A stretch of 64,000 nt of DNA from Pseudomonas monteilii NBRC 103158 = DSM 14164 (GCF_000730605.1 NZ_BBIS01000009.1:186001-250000), one strand, 5' to 3'; counted from the first letter of the stretch, positions 17,516 to 27,004 are shown. Program-made: numbers and translations. The notes: generated by a model not told the origin, from the letters alone.

Positions 17516-18078
17516 GGTTGCGCCAACGCCGGGTCGCGGCGCCATTCCAGCCAACCGCGCACGGCAATCAGGGTGAGCACGGCAAAGAAGCCTGCCGTGA
17601 AGTACAGCTGCTGGTGCAGGTACAGGCCTACATAGACGATGTCTACGGCCACCCACAGCGGCCAGCATTGCAGGCGCTTCTGGGCAATCCACAGTTGCGC
17701 CACCAGACTGAAACCGGTCAGGGTGGCGTCGAGCCAGGGCAGGACGGCATCGGTCCAGTTGGCCATGGCCGTGCCCAAGGCTGCGCTCAGGAGTACCCCG
17801 GCAGCCAGGCCGGCAAATAACGCTGGGCCTTGCAGGCGCGATACCTGGCGGGCGTCCTCGGTGCGGCCGGGGCGTTTCCATTGCCACCAGCCGTACAGTT
17901 GCAGGATGGCGTAGGCCAGCTGCAGCAGCATGCCCGAGTACAGCTTTACCTCGTAGAACAGCCAGCCATAGATCAGCACCATGACCAGGCCGATTGGCCA
18001 GCACCAGGTGTTTTGTTTGACCGTGAGCCAGACAGCGGTGACGCCGAGGACGGCGGCGATGAGTTCAAGGCCGGACAT
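17512..18078 (-). CDS. pnuC: PnuC-family nicotinamide riboside transporter
   Basis: A 188-residue membrane protein with about seven hydrophobic segments and the PnuC signatures WCWPIGLVMVLIYGWLFYEVKLYSGMLLQ and WPLWVAVDIVYVGLYLHQQLY. PnuC proteins let nicotinamide riboside cross the inner membrane by facilitated diffusion, trapped by phosphorylation. The partner kinase overlaps it by 4 nt downstream. Its upstream gap to mcpP is about 90 nt and holds its promoter. Confidence 0.9.
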   Translation of the reverse strand: MSGLELIAAVLGVTAVWLTVKQNTWCWPIGLVMVLIYGWLFYEVKLYSGMLLQLAYAILQLYGWWQWKRPGRTEDARQVSRLQGPALFAGLAAGVLLSAALGTAMANWTDAVLPWLDATLTGFSLVAQLWIAQKRLQCWPLWVAVDIVYVGLYLHQQLYFTAGFFAVLTLIAVRGWLEWRRDPALAQP

Positions 18079-18171
18079 CGGCGATCCTTGGAGACTGCGG
18101 GAGAGGGCCGCGATTGTAGCGGGTCGGCCAGGGAAGGTGTAGGGCGCAAAGCGCCCCCGGCATTTTGGCAG

Positions 18172-19806
18172 TTATACTCGGAACTGCCGCAGTAATTGCT
18201 CTAACTCTTCGCTCAACTGCCCCAATGCCACCCCGGCATCGCTGGACTGGCGCGCCGCATCGGCCGTCTGCTGGGACAGCCCGGCGGTATCCAGCACATT
18301 GCGGTTGATCTCCTCGACCACATGCGACTGCTGCAAGGTGGCGCTGGCAATGGAGGCATTCAGCGCGGTCAGGTTGGTCAGTGCCTGGTTGATAGCGTCC
18401 AGGCTCGCACCGGCTTCTCGGGCCTGCTCGACGGTTTGGCGCGAGGCTTCGCTGCTGGTGTCGATGGCTTTGACCGCTGCGTCCGACTGGCTTTGCAGGT
18501 GTTCGATCATGGTGTGGATCTCGGCCGTCGATTGTGCGGTGCGCTGCGCGAGCAGGCGAACTTCGTCGGCGACCACGGCAAAGCCACGGCCTTGTTCCCC
18601 GGCCCGTGCCGCTTCGATGGCAGCATTCAACGCCAGCAGGTTGGTCTGCTCGGCGATGGAGCGGATGACATCGAGCACACCGCCGATGCGCGTGCTGTGG
18701 CCGGCCAGATCGCGAATCACCTGCACGGCCTGGTCGATGGTCAGCGACAACCGGTCGATCTGCGCCAGGCTGCTATGAATCGCTTGCTGGCCATGGGTTA
18801 CCTGCTGCTGTGCGGTGCGCATTTCCCCGGCGGCCTGTTCGGCAGTCTTGGCCACGTCCTGCACGGCATAGGTCACCTCGTTCACGGCGGTGGCTACCTG
18901 GTCCATCTGTAGCGATTGTTGGGCGCTGTGCTGCTGTGCGGCGCCTGCATTGTCGCCGACGTGCCCGGCGGACTGGGCCAGCGCGTGGGCCGCCCCTTGC
19001 AGCTGGCCGACCACACCCTGCAGCTTGCCGTTGAAACGGTTGAAGTGCTCGCCCAGGTGGGTGATTTCGTCACGGCCGTGGGTGTCCAGGCGCCGAGTCA
19101 GGTCGCTTTCGCCGCTGGCGATATTGCCCATGGCCTGCACAGCCTCCTGCAAGGGGCGGGCAATGCTGCGCGCAATCAGCAGGACTACCAGTGCCATCAG
19201 CAAGGCAATACCCACACCCACCAGCGAGGCATCGCGCAACTGGCGGGCGAATTCGGCCTGCACGTCATCGACGTACACGCCCGAACCGATGATCCAGCCC
19301 CAGGGTTTGAACAGCTGGATATAGGAAGTCTTGGCCACCGGCTCGCTGGCACCGGGTTTGGGCCAGCGGTAGTTGACCGGCCCTACACCCTGCTGGCGGG
19401 CCAAGGCGACCATTTCGTTGAATACGGCAAAGCCGTCGGGGTCGCGAATGGCAGAAAGGTCCTGGCCATCGAGCTTGGGGTTGGCCGGATGCATGATCAT
19501 CTTTGGCCCCAGGTCGTTGATCCAGAAGTAGTCATCGTGGTCGTAGCGCAACGCACGTACCACCTGCAGTGCCTGTTGCTGGGCGGCTTCGCGGCTGAGC
19601 GTGCCGGCCGCCTCCAGCCCTTGGTAATAGGCCAGCACGCCAGCGGCGGTCTGCACCACATGGCGGGTTTTTTCCGCTTTGGCCTGGTAAAGGTCACCGT
19701 GGATCTGGCGCAGCATAAGCAGCCCCAGCACCACCAGCATGGCCACCGCCACCACAAGGATCAGCCACAGGCGCCGGCTGATCGACATCGATCTTAACGT
19801 GTTCAT
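18172..19806 (-). CDS. mcpP: Methyl-accepting chemotaxis protein, sCache type (McpP-like)
   Basis: A 544-residue chemoreceptor: N-terminal membrane segment (about 12-32), a periplasmic single-Cache domain with [20 protein letters not shown] and the [15 protein letters not shown] end, a second membrane segment (about 190-210), HAMP, and a cytoplasmic signalling domain with the hairpin tip [20 protein letters not shown]. It matches the layout of P. putida McpP, reported to sense acetate, pyruvate, propionate and lactate. The ligand assignment is by resemblance and gene neighbourhood (next to uppP). Confidence 0.85.
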   Translation of the reverse strand: MNTLRSMSISRRLWLILVVAVAMLVVLGLLMLRQIHGDLYQAKAEKTRHVVQTAAGVLAYYQGLEAAGTLSREAAQQQALQVVRALRYDHDDYFWINDLGPKMIMHPANPKLDGQDLSAIRDPDGFAVFNEMVALARQQGVGPVNYRWPKPGASEPVAKTSYIQLFKPWGWIIGSGVYVDDVQAEFARQLRDASLVGVGIALLMALVVLLIARSIARPLQEAVQAMGNIASGESDLTRRLDTHGRDEITHLGEHFNRFNGKLQGVVGQLQGAAHALAQSAGHVGDNAGAAQQHSAQQSLQMDQVATAVNEVTYAVQDVAKTAEQAAGEMRTAQQQVTHGQQAIHSSLAQIDRLSLTIDQAVQVIRDLAGHSTRIGGVLDVIRSIAEQTNLLALNAAIEAARAGEQGRGFAVVADEVRLLAQRTAQSTAEIHTMIEHLQSQSDAAVKAIDTSSEASRQTVEQAREAGASLDAINQALTNLTALNASIASATLQQSHVVEEINRNVLDTAGLSQQTADAARQSSDAGVALGQLSEELEQLLRQFRV

Positions 19807-20103
19807 CCAGGAGCTCCCGCATTGTTCTTTTTATTGAGGTGCATCCAAGCATGCTTTGCGACAGGCCCCCACTCGACTAATGGCTAAGTGCTATCTTTGA
19901 AATAGTCTGCAGCAGGTCGCGTAAAGCGATTGCAAAGGCGCTCTGCTAGGATTTCGGCCGCGCAAGATGAAACCTTTAGCGAGCGTGAACTTTTCTACTG
20001 GCGTTGCGCCCAACAGTCGCTGTAAAACAGCCGGGCCGCGTGCGGCAAATTCAAGCAAATCAAGAACAAGGGGCCCGCAGCAAGCGGCGCTCCATCCGGG
20101 GGA
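19807..20103. other. Intergenic region between mcpP and uppP (no gene seen)
   Basis: About 297 nt between divergent genes, holding both promoters. I looked for a flagellar sigma28 promoter for mcpP and found no convincing match. No RNA gene or conserved hairpin stands out. Confidence 0.6.
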
Positions 20104-20106
20104 ATG

Positions 20107-20937
20107 ATGGATTTTTGGACTGCCTTTCAGGCAATCATCTTAGGCGTGGTCGAAGGGCTGACAGAGTTTCTGCCGATCTCCAGTACCGGGCACCAGATCA
20201 TCGTCGCCGACCTGATAGGTTTTGGCGGTGAGCGTGCCATGGCATTCAACATCATCATTCAGCTGGCAGCGATCCTGGCGGTGGTGTGGGAGTTTCGTGG
20301 CAAAATTTTCGAAGTGGTGTTTGGCCTGGCCAGCCAGCCCAAGGCGCGGCGTTTCACCGGCAACCTGCTGTTGGCGTTCATGCCGGCGGTCGTACTGGGC
20401 GTGCTGTTCGCCGACCTGATTCACGAGTACCTGTTCAACCCGATCACCGTGGCGGCGGCATTGGTGGTGGGTGGCGTCATCATGCTCTGGGCCGAGCGCC
20501 GCGAGCACCGCGTGCAGGTGGACCATGTGGACGACATGCGCTGGACCCATGCGCTGAAGATCGGCTTCATCCAGTGCCTGGCAATGATTCCGGGCACTTC
20601 CCGCTCGGGCTCGACCATCATTGGCGGCCTGCTGTTCGGCTTGTCGCGCAAGGCCGCGACCGAATTTTCGTTCTTTCTGGCGATGCCGACCATGGTCGGT
20701 GCGGCGGTGTATTCGGGTTACAAGTACCGTGACCTGTTCCAGCCCAGTGACTTGCCGGTGTTTGCGATTGGCTTCGTGACGTCGTTCATCTTCGCCATGA
20801 TCGCCGTGCGTGCGTTGCTCAAGTTCATTGCCAACCACAGCTACGCGGCGTTTGCCTGGTATCGCATTGTGTTCGGCGTGCTGATTCTGGCGACCTGGCA
20901 GTTCGGCTGGGTTGACTGGTCGACAGCTCATGGCTGA
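20107..20937 (+). CDS. uppP: Undecaprenyl-diphosphatase (UppP/BacA)
   Basis: A 276-residue polytopic membrane phosphatase that recycles undecaprenyl pyrophosphate to the monophosphate carrier for peptidoglycan and other envelope polymers; overexpression gives bacitracin resistance. Family motifs are clear: [17 protein letters not shown] near residue 15 and [33 protein letters not shown] near 160. Two adjacent ATG codons (20104, 20107) follow GGGGGA; the second gives the usual MDFW start. The next gene starts inside its last codons. Confidence 0.95.
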   Translation: MDFWTAFQAIILGVVEGLTEFLPISSTGHQIIVADLIGFGGERAMAFNIIIQLAAILAVVWEFRGKIFEVVFGLASQPKARRFTGNLLLAFMPAVVLGVLFADLIHEYLFNPITVAAALVVGGVIMLWAERREHRVQVDHVDDMRWTHALKIGFIQCLAMIPGTSRSGSTIIGGLLFGLSRKAATEFSFFLAMPTMVGAAVYSGYKYRDLFQPSDLPVFAIGFVTSFIFAMIAVRALLKFIANHSYAAFAWYRIVFGVLILATWQFGWVDWSTAHG

Positions 20938-21343
20938 GGTGTTGCGCGGGCAACGGGCGGAGGGCGTACGCAATGTGCGCCTGAAACTGCTGCTGTTGGG
21001 GGTATTGTGCCTGTTGCCCGGGTTGGGCGCTGCGCGCATGGCCTGGAACGACCAGGCCTGGTGGCCGTTGGCGCTGTACCCGGCCATGAGCCTGATCAGC
21101 CTGTTGCTGTATTGGCAGGATAAGCAACAGGCGCGTACCCAGGCCTGGCGTACGCCCGAGAAAGTGCTGCATGCCAGTGAGCTGTTGGGTGGCTGGCCGG
21201 GGGCGCTGGTGGCGCAGCAGGTGTTCCGGCACAAGACCCGCAAGGTTTCATACCAGCTGGTGTGCTGGGGGATTGTGCTGGTGCACCAAGTGTTCTGGGC
21301 GGACTGGCTGTTTTTTGAGGGGCGTTATCTGCCCTTCACTTGA
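20930..21343 (+). CDS. DUF1294 small membrane protein
   Basis: A 137-residue DUF1294 protein with three to four hydrophobic segments and the family core [48 protein letters not shown]. Some DUF1294 proteins follow a cold-shock domain; this one has none. The ATG at 20930 overlaps the uppP 3' end by 8 nt, implying coupling. Function is unknown. A REP hairpin follows its stop codon. Confidence 0.85.
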   Translation: MAEVLRGQRAEGVRNVRLKLLLLGVLCLLPGLGAARMAWNDQAWWPLALYPAMSLISLLLYWQDKQQARTQAWRTPEKVLHASELLGGWPGALVAQQVFRHKTRKVSYQLVCWGIVLVHQVFWADWLFFEGRYLPFT

Positions 21344-21347
21344 GCGC

Positions 21348-21399
21348 AGCCTGTACCGGCCCCTTCGCGGGCTTGCCTGCGAAGGGGCCAGTACAGGCT
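21348..21399. repeat. REP element (long inverted repeat)
   Basis: Two 21-nt arms (21348-21368 and 21379-21399, one mismatch) with the CGGCCCCTTCGC core enclose a 10-nt loop. It matches the P. putida REP family and sits between convergent genes. Confidence 0.85.
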
Positions 21400-21405
21400 G
21401 TCTAT

Positions 21406-21765
21406 CTATATCACCAACCCCACCTGCAAGCGCTTCGGCAGCCGGCGCACCACCAGTTGGTGCGAGCGCTGCAACATATCACACAGCTCATCACGCCCCA
21501 TGGGGTAGGGCAGCGCCATGCTGATCCATTTTGCCCGCGCCAGATAGGGCGCTGGTCGTACCCCTGGGCGGTCGCAGTAGCCGAGAAACAGTTCATCGGC
21601 CACCTTGAACGACAAACCCGCACCGGCCAGGTCGAGCACGGCGAACATCTTGTTGCCCGCTACTGAAAACACCCGAATGCCACCCCATTTGTAGTCTTCT
21701 CGCGCACCCGGCAGGCTCAGGCAAAACGCCGCCACTTGGGCTTCGCTCATCTTCCTTTCAGACAT
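21406..21765 (-). CDS. MmcQ/YjbR-family DNA-binding-fold protein
   Basis: A 119-residue YjbR/MmcQ-type protein (CyaY-like fold). The family pattern is visible: an N-terminal FCLSLPGAREDYKWGGIRVFSVAGNKMFAVLD and a C-terminal AKWISMALPYPMGRDELCDMLQRSHQLVVRRLPKR. The ATG at 21765 has GGAG 8 nt upstream; a second ATG lies five codons later. It overlaps the LysR gene 3' end by 8 nt, so the two are probably cotranscribed. Function of the family is not settled. Confidence 0.85.
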   Translation of the reverse strand: MSERKMSEAQVAAFCLSLPGAREDYKWGGIRVFSVAGNKMFAVLDLAGAGLSFKVADELFLGYCDRPGVRPAPYLARAKWISMALPYPMGRDELCDMLQRSHQLVVRRLPKRLQVGLVI

Positions 21766-22660
21766 ACCGCTCTCCACAAGCTTCGAATGACGCTGCCAGG
21801 TGATCGATCCACACCCGCACAGCGGGCAGCAAACCACGCCGGTGCGGATACACGGCCTGCAGATACCCGCCCGGCAATGACCACTCGGGCAGCAGGCGCA
21901 CCAGCTCGCCGCGTTCCAGTTCTTCTTCGCAGAACATGCTGGGCAGCGCAGTGAACCCTAGTCCGGCCCGTACAGCAGCATTACGTACTACGAAATCATC
22001 AATGGCCAGGCGCGGCTCCAAAGCAATTTCCTGCTGCTTGCCCTGTGGACCGAGCAGGCGCAAGTGTACCAAGCGGTCGGCTTCGGCGGCCCCCAGCACG
22101 GGCAACGACGCCAACTCTGCAGGTTCGCGAATGTGATCGGCAAACCCGGGGGCAGCCACCAGCTGCATTTGCGCCTGGCGAAGGCGGCGGGTGACCAGCG
22201 CCGGGTCTTCATCGCCCAGGTCACGCACGCGCAGCGCTACGTCGATGCCTTCGGAAATCAGGTCGACCCGGCGGTTGAGCAGCACCATGTCCAGTTGCAC
22301 CAGCGGGTACTGCTCAAGAAAACGGCTGATCACATCTGGCAGGAACGCGTGTGCCAGCGCCACCGGGCATGACACCCGCAAGCGCCCGCGCGGTTCACTG
22401 CTCATGCTGGCTACGGCTTCATCGGCAGCTTCGGCTTCCAGCAGCATGGCCTGGCAATGATGCAGGTAGCGTTCACCTACTGCGGTGAGCTTGAGCTGCC
22501 GCGTGGTGCGTTGCAGCAAGCGCGTGCCAAGGCGTTCTTCCAGCTCGGCGATACGCCGCGACAGGCGCGACTTGGGGATACCCAGCTGGCGCCCGGCTGC
22601 GGCGAATCCACCGGCTTCGACGACGCGCGCGAAGTAAAAGAGGTCGTTAAGGTCTTGCAT
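21758..22660 (-). CDS. LysR-family transcriptional regulator
   Basis: A 300-residue LysR regulator with an N-terminal winged helix (residues 1-60, FARVVEAGGFAAAGRQLGIPKSRLSRRIAELEERLG) and a periplasmic-binding-like effector domain from about 90. It is divergent from azoR across a 133-nt interval containing an 8-2-8 inverted repeat, so it very probably controls azoR and itself. The same layout is common for quinone- or oxidant-responsive LysR regulators; the effector is not known. Confidence 0.9.
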   Translation of the reverse strand: MQDLNDLFYFARVVEAGGFAAAGRQLGIPKSRLSRRIAELEERLGTRLLQRTTRQLKLTAVGERYLHHCQAMLLEAEAADEAVASMSSEPRGRLRVSCPVALAHAFLPDVISRFLEQYPLVQLDMVLLNRRVDLISEGIDVALRVRDLGDEDPALVTRRLRQAQMQLVAAPGFADHIREPAELASLPVLGAAEADRLVHLRLLGPQGKQQEIALEPRLAIDDFVVRNAAVRAGLGFTALPSMFCEEELERGELVRLLPEWSLPGGYLQAVYPHRRGLLPAVRVWIDHLAASFEACGERYV

Positions 22661-22673
22661 GGGCCTGTCTCAC

Positions 22674-22691
22674 TGTTCCACCTGTGGGACA
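22674..22691. promoter_or_regulatory. Inverted repeat, candidate LysR operator
   Basis: TGTTCCACCTGTGGGACA has arms of 8 nt (seven of eight pairs) around CT. It lies 14-31 nt upstream of the lysR start and about 100 nt upstream of azoR. It contains a T-N11-A-like core typical of LysR sites. Confidence 0.5.
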
Positions 22692-22793
22692 AACTAACGC
22701 ATTTTTGCCTCCTTATCAGCCATTACGCACCCCGCTAGGATTCTCCCCATCGTGATCGCCCACTGGCGCGGTCTTCAATCACAGGAGAGTCCC

Positions 22794-23405
22794 ATGAAAC
22801 TGTTGCACATCGATTCGAGCATCCTGGGCGACAATTCCGCCTCCCGCCAGCTAAGCCGCGAAGTGGTCGAGGCCTGGAAAGCAGCCGACCCAAGCGTGGA
22901 AGTGGTTTACCGTGACCTGGCCGCTGACGCCATCGCCCACTTTTCCGCCGCCACCTTGGTAGCTGCCGGTACCCCTGAAGACATGCGCGATGCTGCCCAG
23001 GCTTTTGAAGCCAAGCTCAGTGCTGAAACCCTGGACGAATTCCTGGCTGCTGATGCTGTAGTCATTGGCGCGCCGATGTACAACTTCACAGTACCGACCC
23101 AACTCAAGGCCTGGATCGACCGCGTGGCAGTTGCCGGCAAAACGTTCCGCTACACCGAAGCTGGCCCGGAAGGCCTATGTGGCGACAAGAAGGTGGTGCT
23201 GGTTTCTACCGCCGGTGGCCTGCACGCTGGCCAGCCGACGGGCGCGGGGCATGAGGACTTCCTGAAAGTGTTCCTGGGCTTCATCGGTGTCACCGACCTG
23301 GAAATCGTCCGCGCCCATGGCCTGGCCTATGGCCCGGAACACCGTAGCCAGGCGATTGACGCTGCCCAGGCTCAGATTGCCAACGAGCTGTTTGCTGCTG
23401 CCTGA
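22794..23405 (+). CDS. azoR: FMN-dependent NADH-azoreductase
   Basis: AzoR (203 aa) is a homodimeric flavodoxin-fold quinone/azo reductase. Visible: [21 protein letters not shown] (FMN phosphate-binding start), [19 protein letters not shown] near residue 95 and STAGGLH near 140. The ATG at 22794 follows AGGAGAG. It is divergently transcribed from the LysR gene. It likely performs two-electron reduction of quinones in stress defence; azo dyes are an in-vitro substrate. Confidence 0.95.
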   Translation: MKLLHIDSSILGDNSASRQLSREVVEAWKAADPSVEVVYRDLAADAIAHFSAATLVAAGTPEDMRDAAQAFEAKLSAETLDEFLAADAVVIGAPMYNFTVPTQLKAWIDRVAVAGKTFRYTEAGPEGLCGDKKVVLVSTAGGLHAGQPTGAGHEDFLKVFLGFIGVTDLEIVRAHGLAYGPEHRSQAIDAAQAQIANELFAAA

Positions 23406-23450
23406 TGGCAAGCATGGGGCCCGTCACGGCCCCATTGCCGGTAAGCCGTG

Positions 23451-24344
23451 TCAGGCCACCGGAATACTCGGATCAGCCGCCGCCAAAGCGGCTGTACGAT
23501 CTGCCGCTGGCGGGTAGATCCACACGGAGTTGATCTGCGATTTCAACACCTTGGCCTCCGGCGGCGCCACCGCACGCGCCCATCCTTCGGTATACACCGC
23601 GCCCCAGGCGCCCAGGTCCAGGCAGGTTACGTACTTGGGTTGGCTGTAGGTTATAGGCGCCACGCCAATCAACTCGGCCGCCGCATCATTGCCCTTGACC
23701 TTGAGGTTGCCATCCACATGCAATCGGCCCTGGCGGTCGCGCTCGCCGGTGATCTGTTCGGTGAGCGGGTTGGCCTTGAAACCTACTGTCCAGACCACCG
23801 TACTGGCATCGATGCGCTGGCCGTTGTCCAGCAGCACGCCGGCAGGGTCTACCGAGGCCACCGTGGCACCACAGATCCATTCCACGCCCAACGCCTCGCA
23901 GGCCTGTTCGATGGCCGGGCGAATGCCGTCACCCAAGGCGGCACCGATTGTTGCGCCGCGGTCGACCACTACTACGCGTAACGCGGCGTCTTCACCCCGG
24001 ATTTTGCGCAGCCGCGCTGGAAGTTCGGTTGCCGTTTCGATGCCGGTAAAGCCGCCACCGGCCACTACCACGGTGTTGCGTGCCGGTGTGTCGGGCAAGC
24101 TGGCCAGGGAGTTGAGGTGGGCTTCCAGGCGTGCGGCGCTGTCGATCTTGTCGACATCGAAGACGTGCTCGATGCCGGCCATGTCAGGCCGGTTGAGCAC
24201 ACTGCCACAGGCCATGATCAGGCGGTCGTAGGGCAGGGCACACTGGGTGCCACTGCGGGTGCGGTAGCTGACGCGGTGGGCCTGTTCATCAATATGGAAA
24301 GCTGTGCCTTGCACGAAGCGCTCCTTTTCAAGTTCGGTTAACAA
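23451..24344 (-). pseudogene. NDH-2-like FAD-dependent oxidoreductase lacking its N-terminal FAD domain
   Basis: The 297 residues match the C-terminal three quarters of the NDH-2/pyridine nucleotide-disulphide oxidoreductase family. The NAD-binding Rossmann motif VVVAGGGFTGIETATEL and the second FAD motif region (TYSQPKYVTCLDLG) are present. The N-terminal GxGxxG motif that binds FAD (about 90-100 residues in relatives) is missing. The frame opens at a TTG and an in-frame TAA lies about 33 nt upstream. I found no remnant of the missing domain in 24345-24560. Either a truncated pseudogene or an unusual short protein; the sharp loss favours a pseudogene. Confidence 0.65.
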
Positions 24345-24566
24345 GGTAGACCATGTTGCGGGGCAACGATGTTACGAACGCCTGCAGGCGTGCTTCAGAA
24401 TGTTGGCGGGTGATCACCTGGTTACCAAGGCTGACCGCATTCGCACTTCATGCAGTAACAGTCACTGTTGCGCAACCCTTGGCCACAACTGTGCTGGTCG
24501 CAGCCGAAGGAATAGCCTTATGCTGTAACGAAATATGTCTAGAAAAGCCTGAAGAAGGAACCCGCA

Positions 24567-25451
24567 ATGCCGCTCAAGGACCTGCTCATCGCCCTGGTGG
24601 TGATTGTCGCCTGGGGAGTCAACTTCGTGGTCATCAAGGTTGGCCTCGATGGCTTGCCGCCGATGTTGCTGGGGGCATTGCGCTTCTTGTTGGTGGCGTT
24701 TCCGGCCATCTTGCTGGTCAGGCGGCCTAAACTGCCGTGGCGCTGGCTGATCGCCTACGGGGCCACCATTTCGCTGGGCCAGTTCGCCTTTCTGTTCCAG
24801 GCCATGTACAGCGGCATGCCGCCAGGGCTGGCCTCGTTGATTTTGCAGTCGCAAGCGTTCTTCACCCTCGGTTTCGCGGCATTGTTCCTGGGGGAGCGGC
24901 TGCGCTTGGCCAGCGTGCTGGGGCTGCTGGTGGCGGCCAGCGGCCTGGCATTGATCGGCAGCGAAGACGGTGGCCATGTACCCATGCTGGCGCTGGTGCT
25001 GACCCTGTGCGGCGGTGCCATGTGGGGCCTGGGTAACATCATCACTCGGCGGTTTGGTTCGGTTGACCTGGTAGCACTGGTGATCTGGGGCGGCCTGATC
25101 CCGCCGTTGCCGTTCCTGGCGTTGTCCTGGTGGCTGGAAGGGCCTGAGCGCATTGGCCATGCGCTGGCCAATATCAGCTGGAGCTCGGTGCTGGCGTTGG
25201 CGTACCTGGCCTTTGTCGCCACCATGCTTGGCTACAGCTTGTGGAGCAAGCTGTTGTCACGCCACCCGGCTGGCAAGGTGGCACCTTTTTCGTTGCTGGT
25301 GCCGGTGATTGGCCTGAGTTCGTCGGCATTGCTGCTGGGCGAACGGCTGACCGCAACCCAAGGTTGGGGGGCATTGCTGGTGATGGTCGGGTTGCTGGTG
25401 AACGTGTTTGGCGCGCGCGTTGGCCAACGCTTGCGCGCGGCCAACGCGTAA
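24567..25451 (+). CDS. EamA-family (DMT) exporter
   Basis: A 294-residue, ten-segment drug/metabolite transporter made of two EamA repeats. The start MPLKDLLIALVVIVAWGVNFVVIKVGLDGLPPM is typical for the group containing the E. coli O-acetylserine/cysteine exporter EamA. The second repeat starts near LTLCGGAMWGLGNIITRR. The ATG follows GAAGGA. Substrate is probably an amino acid or metabolite but is not defined by sequence. It diverges from the truncated oxidoreductase gene. Confidence 0.88.
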   Translation: MPLKDLLIALVVIVAWGVNFVVIKVGLDGLPPMLLGALRFLLVAFPAILLVRRPKLPWRWLIAYGATISLGQFAFLFQAMYSGMPPGLASLILQSQAFFTLGFAALFLGERLRLASVLGLLVAASGLALIGSEDGGHVPMLALVLTLCGGAMWGLGNIITRRFGSVDLVALVIWGGLIPPLPFLALSWWLEGPERIGHALANISWSSVLALAYLAFVATMLGYSLWSKLLSRHPAGKVAPFSLLVPVIGLSSSALLLGERLTATQGWGALLVMVGLLVNVFGARVGQRLRAANA

Positions 25452-25520
25452 AGCGGCCCCATCTGCCGGACTGCGCTCTGTTAGAATCGGCCTCTTTTGC
25501 CAGGCCAGCGGAGCGCACCC

Positions 25521-25841
25521 ATGATCATTTCCACCACCAGCCAGCTCGAAGGCCGCCCGATTGCCGAATACCTGGGCGTGGTCAGCTCCGAATCGGTGCA
25601 GGGCATCAACTTCGTGCGCGATTTCTTTGCACGCTTTCGTGATGTGTTCGGCGGCCGTTCGCAAACCCTGGAGAGCGCGCTGCGCGAGGCGCGCGAGCAG
25701 GCAACCGAAGCACTCAAGGCTCGGGCACGCCAGTTGCAAGCCGATGCGGTAGTGGGTGTGGATTTCGAGATCAGCATGCCGTCGGTACAGGGCGGTATGG
25801 TCGTGGTATTTGCCACCGGTACGGCAGTGCGCTTGAAGTAG
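25521..25841 (+). CDS. YbjQ/UPF0145-family protein
   Basis: A 106-residue protein of the YbjQ (DUF74) family, which forms a pentameric beta-rich fold with proposed heavy-metal binding. Family pattern: MIISTTSQLEGRPIAEYLGVVSSE, the central RARQLQADAVVGVDFE, and the C-terminal VVVFATGTAVRLK. The ATG at 25521 lies behind GGAGCG. Function is not established. Confidence 0.92.
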   Translation: MIISTTSQLEGRPIAEYLGVVSSESVQGINFVRDFFARFRDVFGGRSQTLESALREAREQATEALKARARQLQADAVVGVDFEISMPSVQGGMVVVFATGTAVRLK

Positions 25842-25979
25842 AGCGGGTTGCCACTGGTCGGCTGCCGGAATCTTGTCCGGGCGGTCCGCAAATGACCAGC
25901 TAGTCTCATTTTCACAGGCCGCGTTTCCTGGGCAGCTCTTCTGGTTGCCGACGCGACCGCCACTGGAGGGAGACAGGGC

Positions 25980-26168
25980 ATGAGCGAATCCTTTTTCGAA
26001 GACCTGAATGACGCGTTCCCTATCAACAGCCAGGTGCGTTGCGGCCAGGCGGCCTTTCGCCTGGGCTTCGCCCACATGACGCTGGATGATTCCGAACAGC
26101 TCCAGCCTGCACACCTGCAGCGCAGCAAAAAAGGCCGCTTCATGCCGCGGGTTCCGCTGAAGAAGTGA
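25980..26168 (+). CDS. Small hypothetical protein (62 aa) with its own terminator
   Basis: A 62-residue basic-tailed protein (start MSESFFEDLNDAFPI, end KKGRFMPRVPLKK) that I do not recognise. Support for it being real: a strong ribosome-binding region (GGAGGGAGACAGG, 4-16 nt before the ATG), a preceding 138-nt gap that could hold a promoter, and an intrinsic terminator starting 22 nt after the stop. No membrane segment or signal peptide is visible. Confidence 0.7.
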   Translation: MSESFFEDLNDAFPINSQVRCGQAAFRLGFAHMTLDDSEQLQPAHLQRSKKGRFMPRVPLKK

Positions 26169-26190
26169 ATCCCGCCCCCCCGGACATGAC

Positions 26191-26215
26191 CCCGCTGAAT
26201 GGCGGGGTTTTTATT
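26191..26215 (+). terminator. Rho-independent terminator
   Basis: CCCCGC-TGAATG-GCGGGG followed by TTTTTATT, immediately after the 62-aa gene. A perfect 6-bp GC stem with a run of five T. Confidence 0.88.
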
Positions 26216-26313
26216 GCGCTTTGTTGATCCGCCTCATGGCATTGCCGGGTAGCACTCGCCGGCTGGCCGAGGTTGTGGTTTTCTGGCGGGGCATTCCAGT
26301 AACGGAGGATTGA

Positions 26314-26625
26314 ATGCTCATGCGAGTCAGGGAAAAGACCTATTGGCAGTGGGCCGACGCCCAACTGCACAGCCGCAGCCACGATGAAGCCCTCAGTGAC
26401 GGCACCACGCTGGATGTGCAGGTGCGCCTGTCGCGCCTGGGGGCCACCCAGCTGTTTTTGGGGTTGTACGCTGGAGATGGGCGTGCACTGCTGGAGGAGT
26501 ACTACCCGACACGGCCGGGCGAGACCATGACCCGCGCCCTGGTATGGGGTGTCGACCGCGCCCGGGCGATGGCAACCGGTGCCTTGCCCTTGCCAGAAAC
26601 CTGCAGCCGGCGGCGCCAGGCATGA
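26314..26625 (+). CDS. Hypothetical protein (103 aa)
   Basis: A soluble 103-residue protein that I do not recognise. It starts MLMRVREKTYWQWADAQLHSRSHDEALSDGT, has a central QVRLSRLGATQLFLGLYAG segment and a Cys/Arg-rich end. GGAGG lies 5 nt before the ATG at 26314, with an alternative ATG two codons later. The compact alpha/beta pattern suggests a small regulatory or structural protein. It is convergent with the next gene and overlaps the shared hairpin at 26629. Confidence 0.75.
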   Translation: MLMRVREKTYWQWADAQLHSRSHDEALSDGTTLDVQVRLSRLGATQLFLGLYAGDGRALLEEYYPTRPGETMTRALVWGVDRARAMATGALPLPETCSRRRQA

Positions 26626-26652
26626 AAAAGCCCGGCCAAAGTGGGCCGGGCT
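26624..26652 (-). terminator. Intrinsic terminator of the minus-strand 110-aa gene
   Basis: AGCCCGGCC (26629-26637) pairs perfectly with GGCCGGGCT (26644-26652). On the minus strand the stem is followed by five T (26628-26624), as expected for a terminator of the gene ending at 26672. Confidence 0.85.
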
Positions 26653-26671
26653 CAGGTAAAGGCGGGAACCC

Positions 26672-27004
26672 TCAATTGAGCGGTTCGATCACCTTGACTG
26701 CCTGCTGCTCACGGGCAGCGGGCCATTCTTGTTGCAGGGTCTGCAGCACGCGGCCAACGAACTCGGTGTCGGCGGCGGCCTTCTTGCCGACGTAGCCCTG
26801 GCCACGGCGGTAGACCTTGAAGCGTGCACGCATGCTGGGCAGGTGCTCTTCAAATTCATCTTCGACGGTGTTCGGTGGCAGGCGGTCGAGGCGCACTTCA
26901 CCGGTTTGGCTGACCCACAGCAGGTGGTCGTCAAGGCTGTCTTTGCGCACGGCGAACAGCTGGGCCAATTGGTCGATAGTCGGATTGTTGTTCAAGTTCA
27001 TCAT
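26672..27004 (-). CDS. Hypothetical protein (110 aa)
   Basis: A hydrophilic 110-residue protein that I cannot assign. Its start MMNLNNNPTIDQLAQLFAVRKDSLDDHLLWVSQTGEVRLDRLP suggests a small alpha/beta fold, with RARFKVYRRGQGYVGKKAAADTEFV in the middle. The ATG pair at 27004/27001 has GGGGG 6-10 nt upstream. An in-frame extension to 27220 is compositionally unlike protein (Cys/Arg/Ser clusters) and is treated as leader. A strong terminator follows. Confidence 0.75.
   Translation of the reverse strand: MMNLNNNPTIDQLAQLFAVRKDSLDDHLLWVSQTGEVRLDRLPPNTVEDEFEEHLPSMRARFKVYRRGQGYVGKKAAADTEFVGRVLQTLQQEWPAAREQQAVKVIEPLN

Noticed and set aside
19807..20103. Flagellar sigma28 promoter for mcpP
   Set aside because: The closest TCAA...GCCATTA match has the wrong spacing.
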